Source: Betaproteobacteria bacterium
GTDB taxonomy: Bacteria > Pseudomonadota > Gammaproteobacteria > Burkholderiales > SG8-39
Direction of reading: 5' to 3'
NCBI GenBank assembly: GCA_029858545.1
Contig: JAOUFA010000102.1
Location: 1 to 10,302 of the forward strand
Length of the DNA stretch: 10,302 bases
Below, one piece after another: positions 1 through 6,235 of this stretch (within the stretch, counting starts at the first letter, position 1; every line of letters begins with the position of its first letter). The translations under genes and the position numbers were made by a program. The notes below the pieces were generated by a model that was given only the letters and a program-made list of their open reading frames with translations, was not told where the DNA came from and ran no database searches.

Positions 1-279
1 GACCAGGGCCGCGACATAGGCGCCGAAGCCGAAGAAGAGCGCGTGGCCAAGCGGCAGCAGTCCGGTGCGCCCGAGCAGGATGTCGACCGCAAGGGCGAGG
101 CCGCCGTAGATCAGCGATTCGGTGGCGAGTCTGAAGAAGAAGACGTCGCCGAGGAGGCCTGCGACCGCCGCGAACACCAGCGCACAGGCAAAGAACAGCC
201 AGGTCAGCAGTCGCATCGCGCTCGGGCCGCGCCTGCGCGGAGCGCGATCGTGATTCGCCACGGCGGGATCGTCAGGCAT
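1..279 (-). CDS. livM: LivM-type ABC transporter permease, N-terminal part (runs off the left edge)
   Basis: This is the first 93 codons of a second inner-membrane permease of a branched-chain-amino-acid-type (HAAT) ABC importer. A short charged cytoplasmic start (residues 1-21, with RAPRRRG) is followed by a hydrophobic segment at about 22-42 and then the LivM hallmark stretch: SLIYGGLALAVDILLGRTG, then LLPLGHALFFGFGAYVAALV. The ATG at 279 overlaps the end of livH by 8 nt (ATGCCTGA) and has a GGAAAG ribosome site 7 nt upstream, so I prefer it over the inner ATG at 216. LivM pairs with LivH to form the channel and would need LivG/LivF ATPases, which should follow to the left of the window. 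The substrate is not readable from this piece; from its neighbours I infer a carboxylic acid such as 2-furoate. Confidence 0.9.
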   Translation of the reverse strand, partial: MPDDPAVANHDRAPRRRGPSAMRLLTWLFFACALVFAAVAGLLGDVFFFRLATESLIYGGLALAVDILLGRTGLLPLGHALFFGFGAYVAALV

Positions 280-1165
280 GTCCGAGCTTTCCGAACAGGC
301 CCTGTGGCCGCCACATCAGCACCAGCACCATGATGCTGAACAGCAGCGGGTCGCTCCACACCGGCGAGATATACAGGCTCGAGATCGACTGGATCTGCGT
401 CAGGATCAGACCGGCGACCACCGCGCCCTTGATCGACCCCATTCCCCCGACGATGACCACGGAAAACGCCATCAGCACGAAGTCGCGCCCCATCGTCGGG
501 AACACAGAATAGATCGGCGCGAGCAGTACGCCCGACAGCCCGGCGAGCGCCACGCCGAAGGCAAAGGTGGCCGCGTAGACCCTGGCCACCGGAACTCCCA
601 GTGAGCCGGCCATATTCCGGTCGAACGCGGCGGCGCGGACCATCGCGCCGAGCTGGGTGCGAAACACCACCAGCCACACCGCCGCGATCAGCGTGGCGCC
701 GAACGCCATCAGGAACAACCGGTAGTTCGGAAAGAACAGGCCGAGCATTTCGGTGGCGCCGGAAATCGGCGCTTCGACGCGCAACGGATTCGCCCCGAAG
801 AGGATCTTCAGCGCGTCTTCCATCACGATGCCCAGGCCGAGCGTCAGCAGCAGGGTCAGCGTGTGCCGGTCCCCGCTGTTGAACACCCGCTGGATCAGGA
901 GCCGCTCGGTGAGGTAGCCCACCGCCAGCATCGCCAGCGGCACCAGCGCGAGCGCCCACCAGAACGGCAGGCCCGCGGAGAGCAGCGCGAAGGCAAGGTA
1001 GGCGCCCAGCGCATAGAACTCGCCGTGCGCCATGTTGATCACATCGAGCAGTCCGAAGATGATGGTCAATCCGAGCGCCATCAGGATCACCGCGACCCCG
1101 ATCGACAGGCCGTTGATCATCTGCGGCGACAGCACGAACTGCAGCCAGTCCAGAAGTTCGCTCAT
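272..1165 (-). CDS. livH: LivH-type ABC transporter permease
   Basis: A 297-residue inner-membrane permease, the normal length for LivH. It is very hydrophobic, with roughly eight membrane segments. The family signature is clear at about residues 29-56 (GLTIIFGLLDVINMAHGEF, then YALGAY), and the conserved cytoplasmic loop that contacts the ATPase is at about 237-251 (VVIVGGMGSIKGAVV). The frame stays open upstream to 1321, but that part is a low-complexity Ser/Pro/Arg stretch that overlaps the end of livK and the intergenic hairpin; homology begins at MSELLDWLQF, so I choose the ATG at 1165. Its ribosome site (GGGAT) is weak. livM starts inside its last codons. With the binding protein and LivM it forms the uptake system placed behind the catabolic genes of the operon. 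Confidence 0.93.
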   Translation of the reverse strand: MSELLDWLQFVLSPQMINGLSIGVAVILMALGLTIIFGLLDVINMAHGEFYALGAYLAFALLSAGLPFWWALALVPLAMLAVGYLTERLLIQRVFNSGDRHTLTLLLTLGLGIVMEDALKILFGANPLRVEAPISGATEMLGLFFPNYRLFLMAFGATLIAAVWLVVFRTQLGAMVRAAAFDRNMAGSLGVPVARVYAATFAFGVALAGLSGVLLAPIYSVFPTMGRDFVLMAFSVVIVGGMGSIKGAVVAGLILTQIQSISSLYISPVWSDPLLFSIMVLVLMWRPQGLFGKLGHA

Positions 1166-1188
1166 CCGTTCATCCCGTGGCGCGAGGT

Positions 1189-1216
1189 CCGTCGCTTCCG
1201 GAGAAGGAAGCGACGG
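1189..1216 (-). other. Perfect 11-bp intercistronic stem-loop between livK and livH
   Basis: In the 79-bp gap between the livK stop and the livH start lies an inverted repeat. On the transcribed strand it reads CCGTCGCTTCC, loop TTCTCC, GGAAGCGACGG: 11 perfect pairs around a 6-nt loop. No T-run follows; the next bases are ACCTCGCGCC. It therefore does not look like a full intrinsic terminator. Hairpins at this place, after the binding-protein gene and before the permease genes, are known in other ABC operons (malE-malF is the classic case) to protect the upstream mRNA or to lower downstream expression. That role here is inference. Confidence 0.75.
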
Positions 1217-1244
1217 GGGTCGGTGCCGCTCGGTGGGCGCAGAC

Positions 1245-2417
1245 TCAGAACTTGGCGCAATGGTCGGGGCCGACCGCCGCCTCGGCCGGCACCCGGCCGA
1301 CGATGCGGAACTGGCCGTCACTGACGCGCACCGCGTACATGTCCTGCATCGCCTGGTGGTCGCCGGCGCGCAGTTTCTTCATTCCCTGCGGAGTGTTCCA
1401 CTGAAGATCGCGCATCGCGCCGCGCAGCTTGTCGGTGTCGGCGCTCCTGGCCTTTTCCGCGGCCGCTTTGAAGAAGTACATCACGCCGTAGGAGTCCGCG
1501 CCGTACAGATCGGGCAGCGTCTTGTACGCGGACTGGAAGGCCGCGACGAATTTCTTGTTTTCGGGAGAATCGATCAACGGCGAGTAGCCCACGCCGGTGA
1601 CGAAGCCCTCGGCCGCCTTGCCGATCGCGGGCAGGTTCTGCGACGTGACGGTGCCCGAGGCGCCGACGATCTGCAGGTTGCGGCCCAGGCCGAATTCCGA
1701 CAACTGCGTGAACAACCGCACGGTGTCGTTGCCCGCCACCGAGGTGTAGAGCACGCCGGGGTGCGCGGCGCGGATCTGGCCGAAGTACGGCGAGTAGTCC
1801 TTGTTGCCGAGCGGAGCGAAGATCTCACCGGCCGTCTTCGCGCCCTTGCCCTCGGCGGCGTGCTTGAACGCGGCCACGGTGCTGCGCCCCATCTCGTAGT
1901 CGGGACCGAGGTAGAAGACGCTGGCATTGGGCTTTTCCTTGGCGAGCCACTCCGCGAGCGCCGCCGATTGCATGCCGGCGCGCGCGTTGACGCGGAACAC
2001 GTTGGGCGAGCACTTCTCGCCGGTGATCGAGTCGGCGAACGAAACCGTGGTGGCGATCAGGCGCTGGTTGCGCTCGGCCACCTGCCCTACCGCGAGCGTG
2101 GAGCCGGAGTTCACCGTGCCGGTCAGGAAATCGACCTTGTTCACCTGGAACAGCTTTTCGGCCTTCTGCGTGGCGACCGCCGGATTGGCTTCCTCGTCCT
2201 CGTAAATCAGCTCGAGCTTGCGGCCGAGCACGCCGCCGGCGGCGTTGATTTCACTGGTCGCCAGATCCAGGCCCCATTTGACCTGCTGGCCGATGCCGGC
2301 GTAAGTGCCCGACAGCGGCGTGACGACGCCGATGCGGATCGGCGCGTTCTGCGCCGCCGCCGTGCATGCGAGCGCCAGTCCGACTGCGGTGCTAAAAGTC
2401 TTCAACCTGATATTCAT
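1245..2417 (-). CDS. livK: Periplasmic substrate-binding protein of a Liv-type ABC importer
   Basis: A 390-residue solute-binding protein of the Leu/Ile/Val-binding type (Peripla_BP_6 family). Residues 1-22 are a Sec signal peptide with likely cleavage in TAAA/QNAP; C18 does not sit in a good lipobox (ALAC), so a soluble periplasmic protein is favoured. The mature start PIRIGVVTPLSGTYAGIGQQ is typical of the family, as are GRKLELIYEDEEANP and the ligand-domain stretch around TGTVNSGSTLAVGQVAERN. C136 and C387 could form a disulfide. The start at 2417 is fixed by the signal peptide and by a strong GAGGAG ribosome site 6 nt upstream. Such proteins bind amino acids but also aromatic acids; its place behind hmfABCDE suggests it delivers the pathway's own acid. 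The gene is flanked by hairpins on both sides. Confidence 0.9.
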   Translation of the reverse strand: MNIRLKTFSTAVGLALACTAAAQNAPIRIGVVTPLSGTYAGIGQQVKWGLDLATSEINAAGGVLGRKLELIYEDEEANPAVATQKAEKLFQVNKVDFLTGTVNSGSTLAVGQVAERNQRLIATTVSFADSITGEKCSPNVFRVNARAGMQSAALAEWLAKEKPNASVFYLGPDYEMGRSTVAAFKHAAEGKGAKTAGEIFAPLGNKDYSPYFGQIRAAHPGVLYTSVAGNDTVRLFTQLSEFGLGRNLQIVGASGTVTSQNLPAIGKAAEGFVTGVGYSPLIDSPENKKFVAAFQSAYKTLPDLYGADSYGVMYFFKAAAEKARSADTDKLRGAMRDLQWNTPQGMKKLRAGDHQAMQDMYAVRVSDGQFRIVGRVPAEAAVGPDHCAKF

Positions 2418-2423
2418 CCGCTT

Positions 2424-2429
2424 CTCCTC
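2424..2429 (-). promoter_or_regulatory. Strong ribosome binding site of livK (GAGGAG)
   Basis: GAGGAG with a 6-nt spacer (AAGCGG) before the ATG is among the best Shine-Dalgarno matches in the window. It decides the livK start against the longer open frame that continues upstream to 2720, and fits the high output expected for a periplasmic binding protein. Confidence 0.75.
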
Positions 2430-2439
2430 GTTGAAATGT

Positions 2440-2453
2440 GCCGCGGGTGCGGC
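2440..2453 (-). other. Short GC hairpin in the hmfE-livK gap
   Basis: On the transcribed strand GCCGC-ACCC-GCGGC forms a 5-bp stem with a 4-nt loop, just after the hmfE stop and before the livK ribosome site. It is short, and in GC-rich DNA such dyads also arise by chance. It is listed because the 44-bp gap holds nothing else and because a much stronger hairpin lies on the other side of livK. Confidence 0.4.
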
Positions 2454-2461
2454 GAAAGCTA

Positions 2462-3286
2462 CTACTCTCCTTTGAAACTCGGCCGGCGCTTGCCGTGGAA
2501 GGCCTCCACGCCCTCGGCGAAATCGTGCGAGCTGCGCAGCCGGGAATAGCCGTTGCCCTCCAACTCGATCGCGATCGACAGCGTACTGTCCTCGGTATCG
2601 TTGAGCAGCTTCTTCGCGGTGCGTTGCGCGAGCGGCGAGAACGCGCGCAGCTCCTCGACCAGCGCGTCGGTGGCCGCCTCCAGCTGCGCGTCGGGCACGC
2701 ACTCGGTCACCACGCCCCACTCGAAGGCCTGTTTGGCGGTGATGCGGCGCGAGCGCATCACGATGTCCTTGGTGCGCGTGATTCCCACCATCTTCTGCAG
2801 CCGCGCCGAGCCGCCCGAGCCGGGAATCTGGCCGAGCTTCTGCTCGGGCAGCGCATACAAAGCGGTCTCGCTGGCGAGCCGGAAGTCGCAGGCGAGCGAG
2901 AGTTCGAAGCCCACGCCGAAGCAGTAGCCGCGCGCCGCCGCGATCACCGGCTTGCCGCAGCGCGCCGGCGCGGCGATGTTCCAGGCGAGCTTGGATACAT
3001 GCTCGGGCGTCGCTTCCATGAAGCCCTTGATGTCGCCCCCGCTGGAGAAGTGCTCGCCGTTCGCGCGCAGCACGATTACGCGCACGCGCGGGTCCGCGTC
3101 GAGCGCCTCGAATACCACGCGCAACTGTTCGCGTTGAGGCATCCGGACGATGTTGAACGGCGGCCGGTCGAGGATGACGTCGGCGCGTTCGCGCGCGGCG
3201 TCGAGCTCGACGCGGAAACCGTCGAGCTCGGGCGGCAGTTCGCGCGCCGGGTGGGGCAGGTCGGTCAGTTTGAGATTCGATGTCAT
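2462..3286 (-). CDS. hmfE: Crotonase-family protein, probable 2-oxoglutaryl-CoA hydrolase (HmfE)
   Basis: A 274-residue crotonase (enoyl-CoA hydratase/isomerase) fold protein acting on CoA thioesters in the cytoplasm. The oxyanion-hole segment FSSGGDIKGF is at 80-89. Both acid/base glutamates of true hydratases are kept: E128 in GVGFELSLACDF and E148 in LPEQKLGQIPGSGG. In the 2-furoate pathway this position is taken by HmfE, assigned to release 2-oxoglutarate from 2-oxoglutaryl-CoA after ring opening. It lacks the features of the longer BoxC type and does not resemble 4-chlorobenzoyl-CoA dehalogenase closely as I recall it. The ATG at 3286 has GGAG 8 nt upstream and lies 60 bp after hmfD. The family call is firm; the exact reaction is inferred from gene order, and a simple hydratase acting on a ring intermediate is the main alternative. 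Confidence 0.8.
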   Translation of the reverse strand: MTSNLKLTDLPHPARELPPELDGFRVELDAARERADVILDRPPFNIVRMPQREQLRVVFEALDADPRVRVIVLRANGEHFSSGGDIKGFMEATPEHVSKLAWNIAAPARCGKPVIAAARGYCFGVGFELSLACDFRLASETALYALPEQKLGQIPGSGGSARLQKMVGITRTKDIVMRSRRITAKQAFEWGVVTECVPDAQLEAATDALVEELRAFSPLAQRTAKKLLNDTEDSTLSIAIELEGNGYSRLRSSHDFAEGVEAFHGKRRPSFKGE

Positions 3287-3346
3287 TGCAGTGGCTCCGT
3301 GAGAGGGGGTCGGGGTGCCGCCGTCATGGCGTGCGGGAGGGTTCGG

Positions 3347-4879
3347 TCAGCCGCTGCGCTCGTATTCGCCCGCCACCAGCATGCGGCGCAGGATCTTGCC
3401 GACCGGCGACTTGGGAATCTCGCGCACGAACACGTATTCGCGCGGGCGTTTGAAGTTGACCAGATCGGATTGCCGGCAATGCGCGTCGAGCAGCTCGGCG
3501 AGGTTCTGCGCCGGCGCGCCGGCGCGCGGCTTGACGAAAGCGACCACGCGCTGGCCCCAGCGTTCGTCGCGCAGACCCGCGACCGCGACTTCGTCCACCG
3601 CGGGGTGCAGCGACAGCACCGACTCGATGTCCACCGGCGAGATGTTCTCGCCGCCGCTGATGATCATGTCGTCGACGCGACCGGTGACGAACAGATCGCC
3701 GTCGCGGTCGAGGTAGCCGGTGTCGCCGGTGAAGTACCAGCCCCCGCGCAGCGCCTTGGCATTCGCGTCCGGGCGGTTGTGATAGGCGTCGAAGGCCTCG
3801 TCGCCGGCGAGATCGGCGATGATCTGGCCTTCGTGGTCGGGTGGCGCGAGATCGTCGGGGCCCGAGGCGTCGAGCCTGGCCACGCGCAGCCGCGCGTTGA
3901 CGCCGGCTTTGCCGGCGCTGCCGGGCTTTTGCACGGCGGCCTGGTTGATGGAGAAGGTATAGATCTCCGAGCTGCCGTAGTGATTGACGAATAACTCGGG
4001 TTTGAACGCGATATCGAGCCGCTGCAGCAATGCGTCGTGCATCGGCGCGCCGGCGAATCCGAGCTTGCGCACGCTGCCGACATCGGTGCGCGGGAAATCC
4101 GGATGGGCAAGCAGATCGTGATACAGCGTCGGCACCAGGTACAGGTGCGTGATGCGCTCGGCCGCGATCAGGCGCAGCGCCTGCGCCGCGTCGAACTTCG
4201 GCATGCAGACGAAGCGTCCGTCGAGCAGCGCCAGCGCCAGCAGCGAGCGCACGCCCATCGTGTGGTACAGCGGCATCACGCCCAGCGTGCGCTCGCCATA
4301 GGCATAGAGGTTCTGCGCGACGTGTGCCAGCGCCGCGGCGCGCTCGGCGCGATGGCGCCTGGGCACGCCCTTGGGCCTGCCGGTGGTGCCCGAGGTGTAG
4401 AGCATCAGCGACAGGTCGTCGGCCTTCGCCTGCGGCGACGGCGCGGCATCCGGGCGCAGAAAGTCCTCGAGCGCATGCTGCGCGCCGGCGGCGCCGTCGA
4501 GCCCCAGCCGCGTGACCTCGCGCGCCAGCACCGAACCGGCCAGCGCCGACTCGACCGCCGGTTCGTAGACGATCGCCGCGGCGGCCGAGTCCTTCAGGCA
4601 GTAATCGATCTCGTCGGGCTTGGCGCGCCAATTGAGCGGAGTGACGACGATGCCCGCGAACTGGCAGGCCCAGTGCAGCGTGGCCATCTGCCAGCGGTTT
4701 TGCAGCACCACCAGCAGGTGGTCGCCGCGTTTGAGCCCGATCGCATGCAGGCCGCGCACCGCGCCGCCGACCCGTTCCAGCCACTGCGCGTAGGTCAGGC
4801 GCAGCCCGCCGTCGACCAGTGCGCAGGCACCCGGATTGCGCTCGACGCTTTGCAGCAGGGTTCTCCCCAGATCAAGCAT
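3347..4879 (-). CDS. hmfD: AMP-forming acyl-CoA ligase, probable 2-furoate:CoA ligase (HmfD)
   Basis: A 510-residue member of the ANL (AMP-binding) superfamily that activates a carboxylic acid with ATP and CoA to the acyl-CoA. The ATP P-loop motif YTSGTTGRPKG is at 161-171, the adenine motif YGSSE at 301-305, the TGD motif at 384-386, the hinge region GRVDDMIISGGENI at 400-413 and the catalytic lysine at K495 (SPVGKILRR). The C-terminal half (RWGQ, LVNFKRPREYVF) resembles 4-chlorobenzoate:CoA ligases as I remember them, which fits a small aromatic-like acid. The ATG at 4879 overlaps hmfC by 8 nt and has GGAG 7 nt upstream; the frame is open further upstream but only as a shadow of hmfC. Following a furoyl-CoA dehydrogenase-like trio, 2-furoate is the likely substrate; benzoate-like acids are the alternative. 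Confidence 0.83.
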   Translation of the reverse strand: MLDLGRTLLQSVERNPGACALVDGGLRLTYAQWLERVGGAVRGLHAIGLKRGDHLLVVLQNRWQMATLHWACQFAGIVVTPLNWRAKPDEIDYCLKDSAAAAIVYEPAVESALAGSVLAREVTRLGLDGAAGAQHALEDFLRPDAAPSPQAKADDLSLMLYTSGTTGRPKGVPRRHRAERAAALAHVAQNLYAYGERTLGVMPLYHTMGVRSLLALALLDGRFVCMPKFDAAQALRLIAAERITHLYLVPTLYHDLLAHPDFPRTDVGSVRKLGFAGAPMHDALLQRLDIAFKPELFVNHYGSSEIYTFSINQAAVQKPGSAGKAGVNARLRVARLDASGPDDLAPPDHEGQIIADLAGDEAFDAYHNRPDANAKALRGGWYFTGDTGYLDRDGDLFVTGRVDDMIISGGENISPVDIESVLSLHPAVDEVAVAGLRDERWGQRVVAFVKPRAGAPAQNLAELLDAHCRQSDLVNFKRPREYVFVREIPKSPVGKILRRMLVAGEYERSG

Positions 4880-5393
4880 TGGCGATCTCCGCGGCGTCGC
4901 CGGTGGCGACTTCGAGTATCGCCGCGACGATCGGCGCATAGCCGGTGCAGCGGCACAGGTGGCCCGAGAGCATGTCGCGCACCGCCGCCTCGGTTGCTTC
5001 GATTTCGCCCGCGGCGACACGCTCGATCCAGGCGGTGGCCGAGACCAGGATGCCGGCGGTGCAAAAGCCGCATTGCAGTGCATGGCGCCGGCGAAACGCA
5101 TCCTGCAGCGCCGACAGCGCACCGGGCGCCGGGGCGAGACCCTCGACGGTCTCGACTGCGCAGCCCTCGACTTGCAGCGCCAGCGTCAGACAGGCGCGCG
5201 CCGGTTCGCCGTCGATGCGCACGGTGCACGCGCCGCAGGCGCCGTGTTCGCAACCGACATGGGTGCCGGTGGCGCCCAGTTCCTGGCGCAGAAAGTCGCT
5301 CAGCAGGAGGCGCGGTTCGGCGCGACCCCGGCGCTGCACGCCGTTCAATTTCAATGCGATCCAATGCTCGGTGTCCCGCGCATAGTGCTTCAT
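4872..5393 (-). CDS. hmfC: 2Fe-2S subunit of a molybdenum hydroxylase, probable furoyl-CoA dehydrogenase small subunit (HmfC)
   Basis: A 173-residue iron-sulfur subunit of the xanthine oxidase family, full length for a CoxS/HcrC-type protein. The plant-ferredoxin-like cluster is bound by C48, C53, C56 and C68 (CEHGACGAC, then C after 11 residues); the second, all-helical cluster by C108, C111, C147 and C149 (QCGFC ... CRC). The clusters carry electrons from the molybdenum cofactor in the large subunit to FAD in the medium subunit. The ATG at 5393 overlaps the hmfB stop (ATGA) and has an excellent GGGAGGA ribosome site at 5398-5404. No signal peptide is present, so the enzyme is cytoplasmic. 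The cofactor role is certain; furoyl-CoA as substrate is inferred from the operon. Confidence 0.9.
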   Translation of the reverse strand: MKHYARDTEHWIALKLNGVQRRGRAEPRLLLSDFLRQELGATGTHVGCEHGACGACTVRIDGEPARACLTLALQVEGCAVETVEGLAPAPGALSALQDAFRRRHALQCGFCTAGILVSATAWIERVAAGEIEATEAAVRDMLSGHLCRCTGYAPIVAAILEVATGDAAEIANA

Positions 5394-6235
5394 GCCGTCC
5401 TCCCTGCGATGCCCGTTGTCTCGCGCGCGGCGTTCACCGCGCGGCGGCCAAGCCGGCGCACGAGCCGGCGGCGCCCCTGCGCGCTCAGGTTGGCGTCGTC
5501 GCGGGCATCGAGCGACCACGCCAGTTCGTTCAGTGCATCGTCGAGCGCGCTGCCGTCGAGCCTCGGGTAGCGTCGCAGCACCGGCCGGTCGGCCACGCCG
5601 CCGACGCCGATGCGCAGTTCGCCCGCGTTCTCGGCGACCGCGATCGCCACCAGCGCGAAGTCGCCGTGGCGGAGCGCGAACTCGGTGAAGGCGTAGCGCG
5701 TGTCCGCGCCGGCGAGCGGGAAGCGCACGCATTCAAGCAGTTCGTCGGGCCTGCGCGCGGTGCTCAGCATGCCGGTGAAGAAGTCGGTCGCGGCGACGGT
5801 TCTGCGGCCGCGCGCGCGACGCAGCACGACCTCGCCGCCCAGCGTAGCGAGCACCAGCGGCAGCTCGGCCGCCGGGTCGGCATGCGCGATCGAACCGCAA
5901 ATCGTGCCGCGACTGCGGATCTGCGGGTGAGACATCCAGGGTAGCGCCGCGGCGAGCAGCGGCACCTCGCCGCGCAGTTCCTTGCGGCGCTCGACGCTTG
6001 CCTGCGTGGCCGCCGCGTGCACCACCAGCATTGCACGGTCCTTGCGCACCTCGCGCAGGTCGGCGCAGCCGGTCAGGTCGACCAGCGCGCGCGGCTGCGC
6101 GAGACGCAGGTTCAGCACCGCCATCAGCGACTGGCCACCGGCGAGAATGCGAACCTCGTCGCCGCGGCCGCGCAGCGCCTCGACGACCTCGTCGGCGTTC
6201 CCGGCGCGCAGCAGATCGAAGGCGGCGGGCTTCAT
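5390..6235 (-). CDS. hmfB: FAD subunit of a molybdenum hydroxylase, probable furoyl-CoA dehydrogenase medium subunit (HmfB)
   Basis: A 281-residue FAD-binding subunit of the CoxM/HcrB class. The two flavin-binding motifs are AGGQSLMAVLNLRL at 32-45 and TICGSIAHADPAAELP at 111-126. I see no extra cysteine-rich insert of the kind that binds a 4Fe-4S cluster in 4-hydroxybenzoyl-CoA reductases, which argues for a hydroxylating dehydrogenase rather than a dearomatising reductase. It takes electrons from the 2Fe-2S subunit and passes them to an acceptor. The ATG at 6235 overlaps the hmfA stop by 4 nt (ATGA), pointing to coupled translation; another ATG six codons upstream is inside hmfA and cannot be excluded. 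The C-terminal end is Arg-rich (RRRLVRRLGRR). Confidence 0.88.
   Translation of the reverse strand: MKPAAFDLLRAGNADEVVEALRGRGDEVRILAGGQSLMAVLNLRLAQPRALVDLTGCADLREVRKDRAMLVVHAAATQASVERRKELRGEVPLLAAALPWMSHPQIRSRGTICGSIAHADPAAELPLVLATLGGEVVLRRARGRRTVAATDFFTGMLSTARRPDELLECVRFPLAGADTRYAFTEFALRHGDFALVAIAVAENAGELRIGVGGVADRPVLRRYPRLDGSALDDALNELAWSLDARDDANLSAQGRRRLVRRLGRRAVNAARETTGIAGRTA

Noticed and set aside
1166..1321. Longer start of livH at 1321.
   Set aside because: The extra 52 residues have no homology, overlap the end of livK and run through the intergenic hairpin.
2360..2370. Lipoprotein signal in the binding protein (C18 in ALAC).
   Set aside because: Positions -3 and -2 do not fit a lipobox, and TAAA/Q a few residues later is a good ordinary cleavage site.
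2418..2720. Longer start of livK at 2720.
   Set aside because: It would bury the signal peptide and overlaps hmfE; the GAGGAG site fixes the start at 2417.
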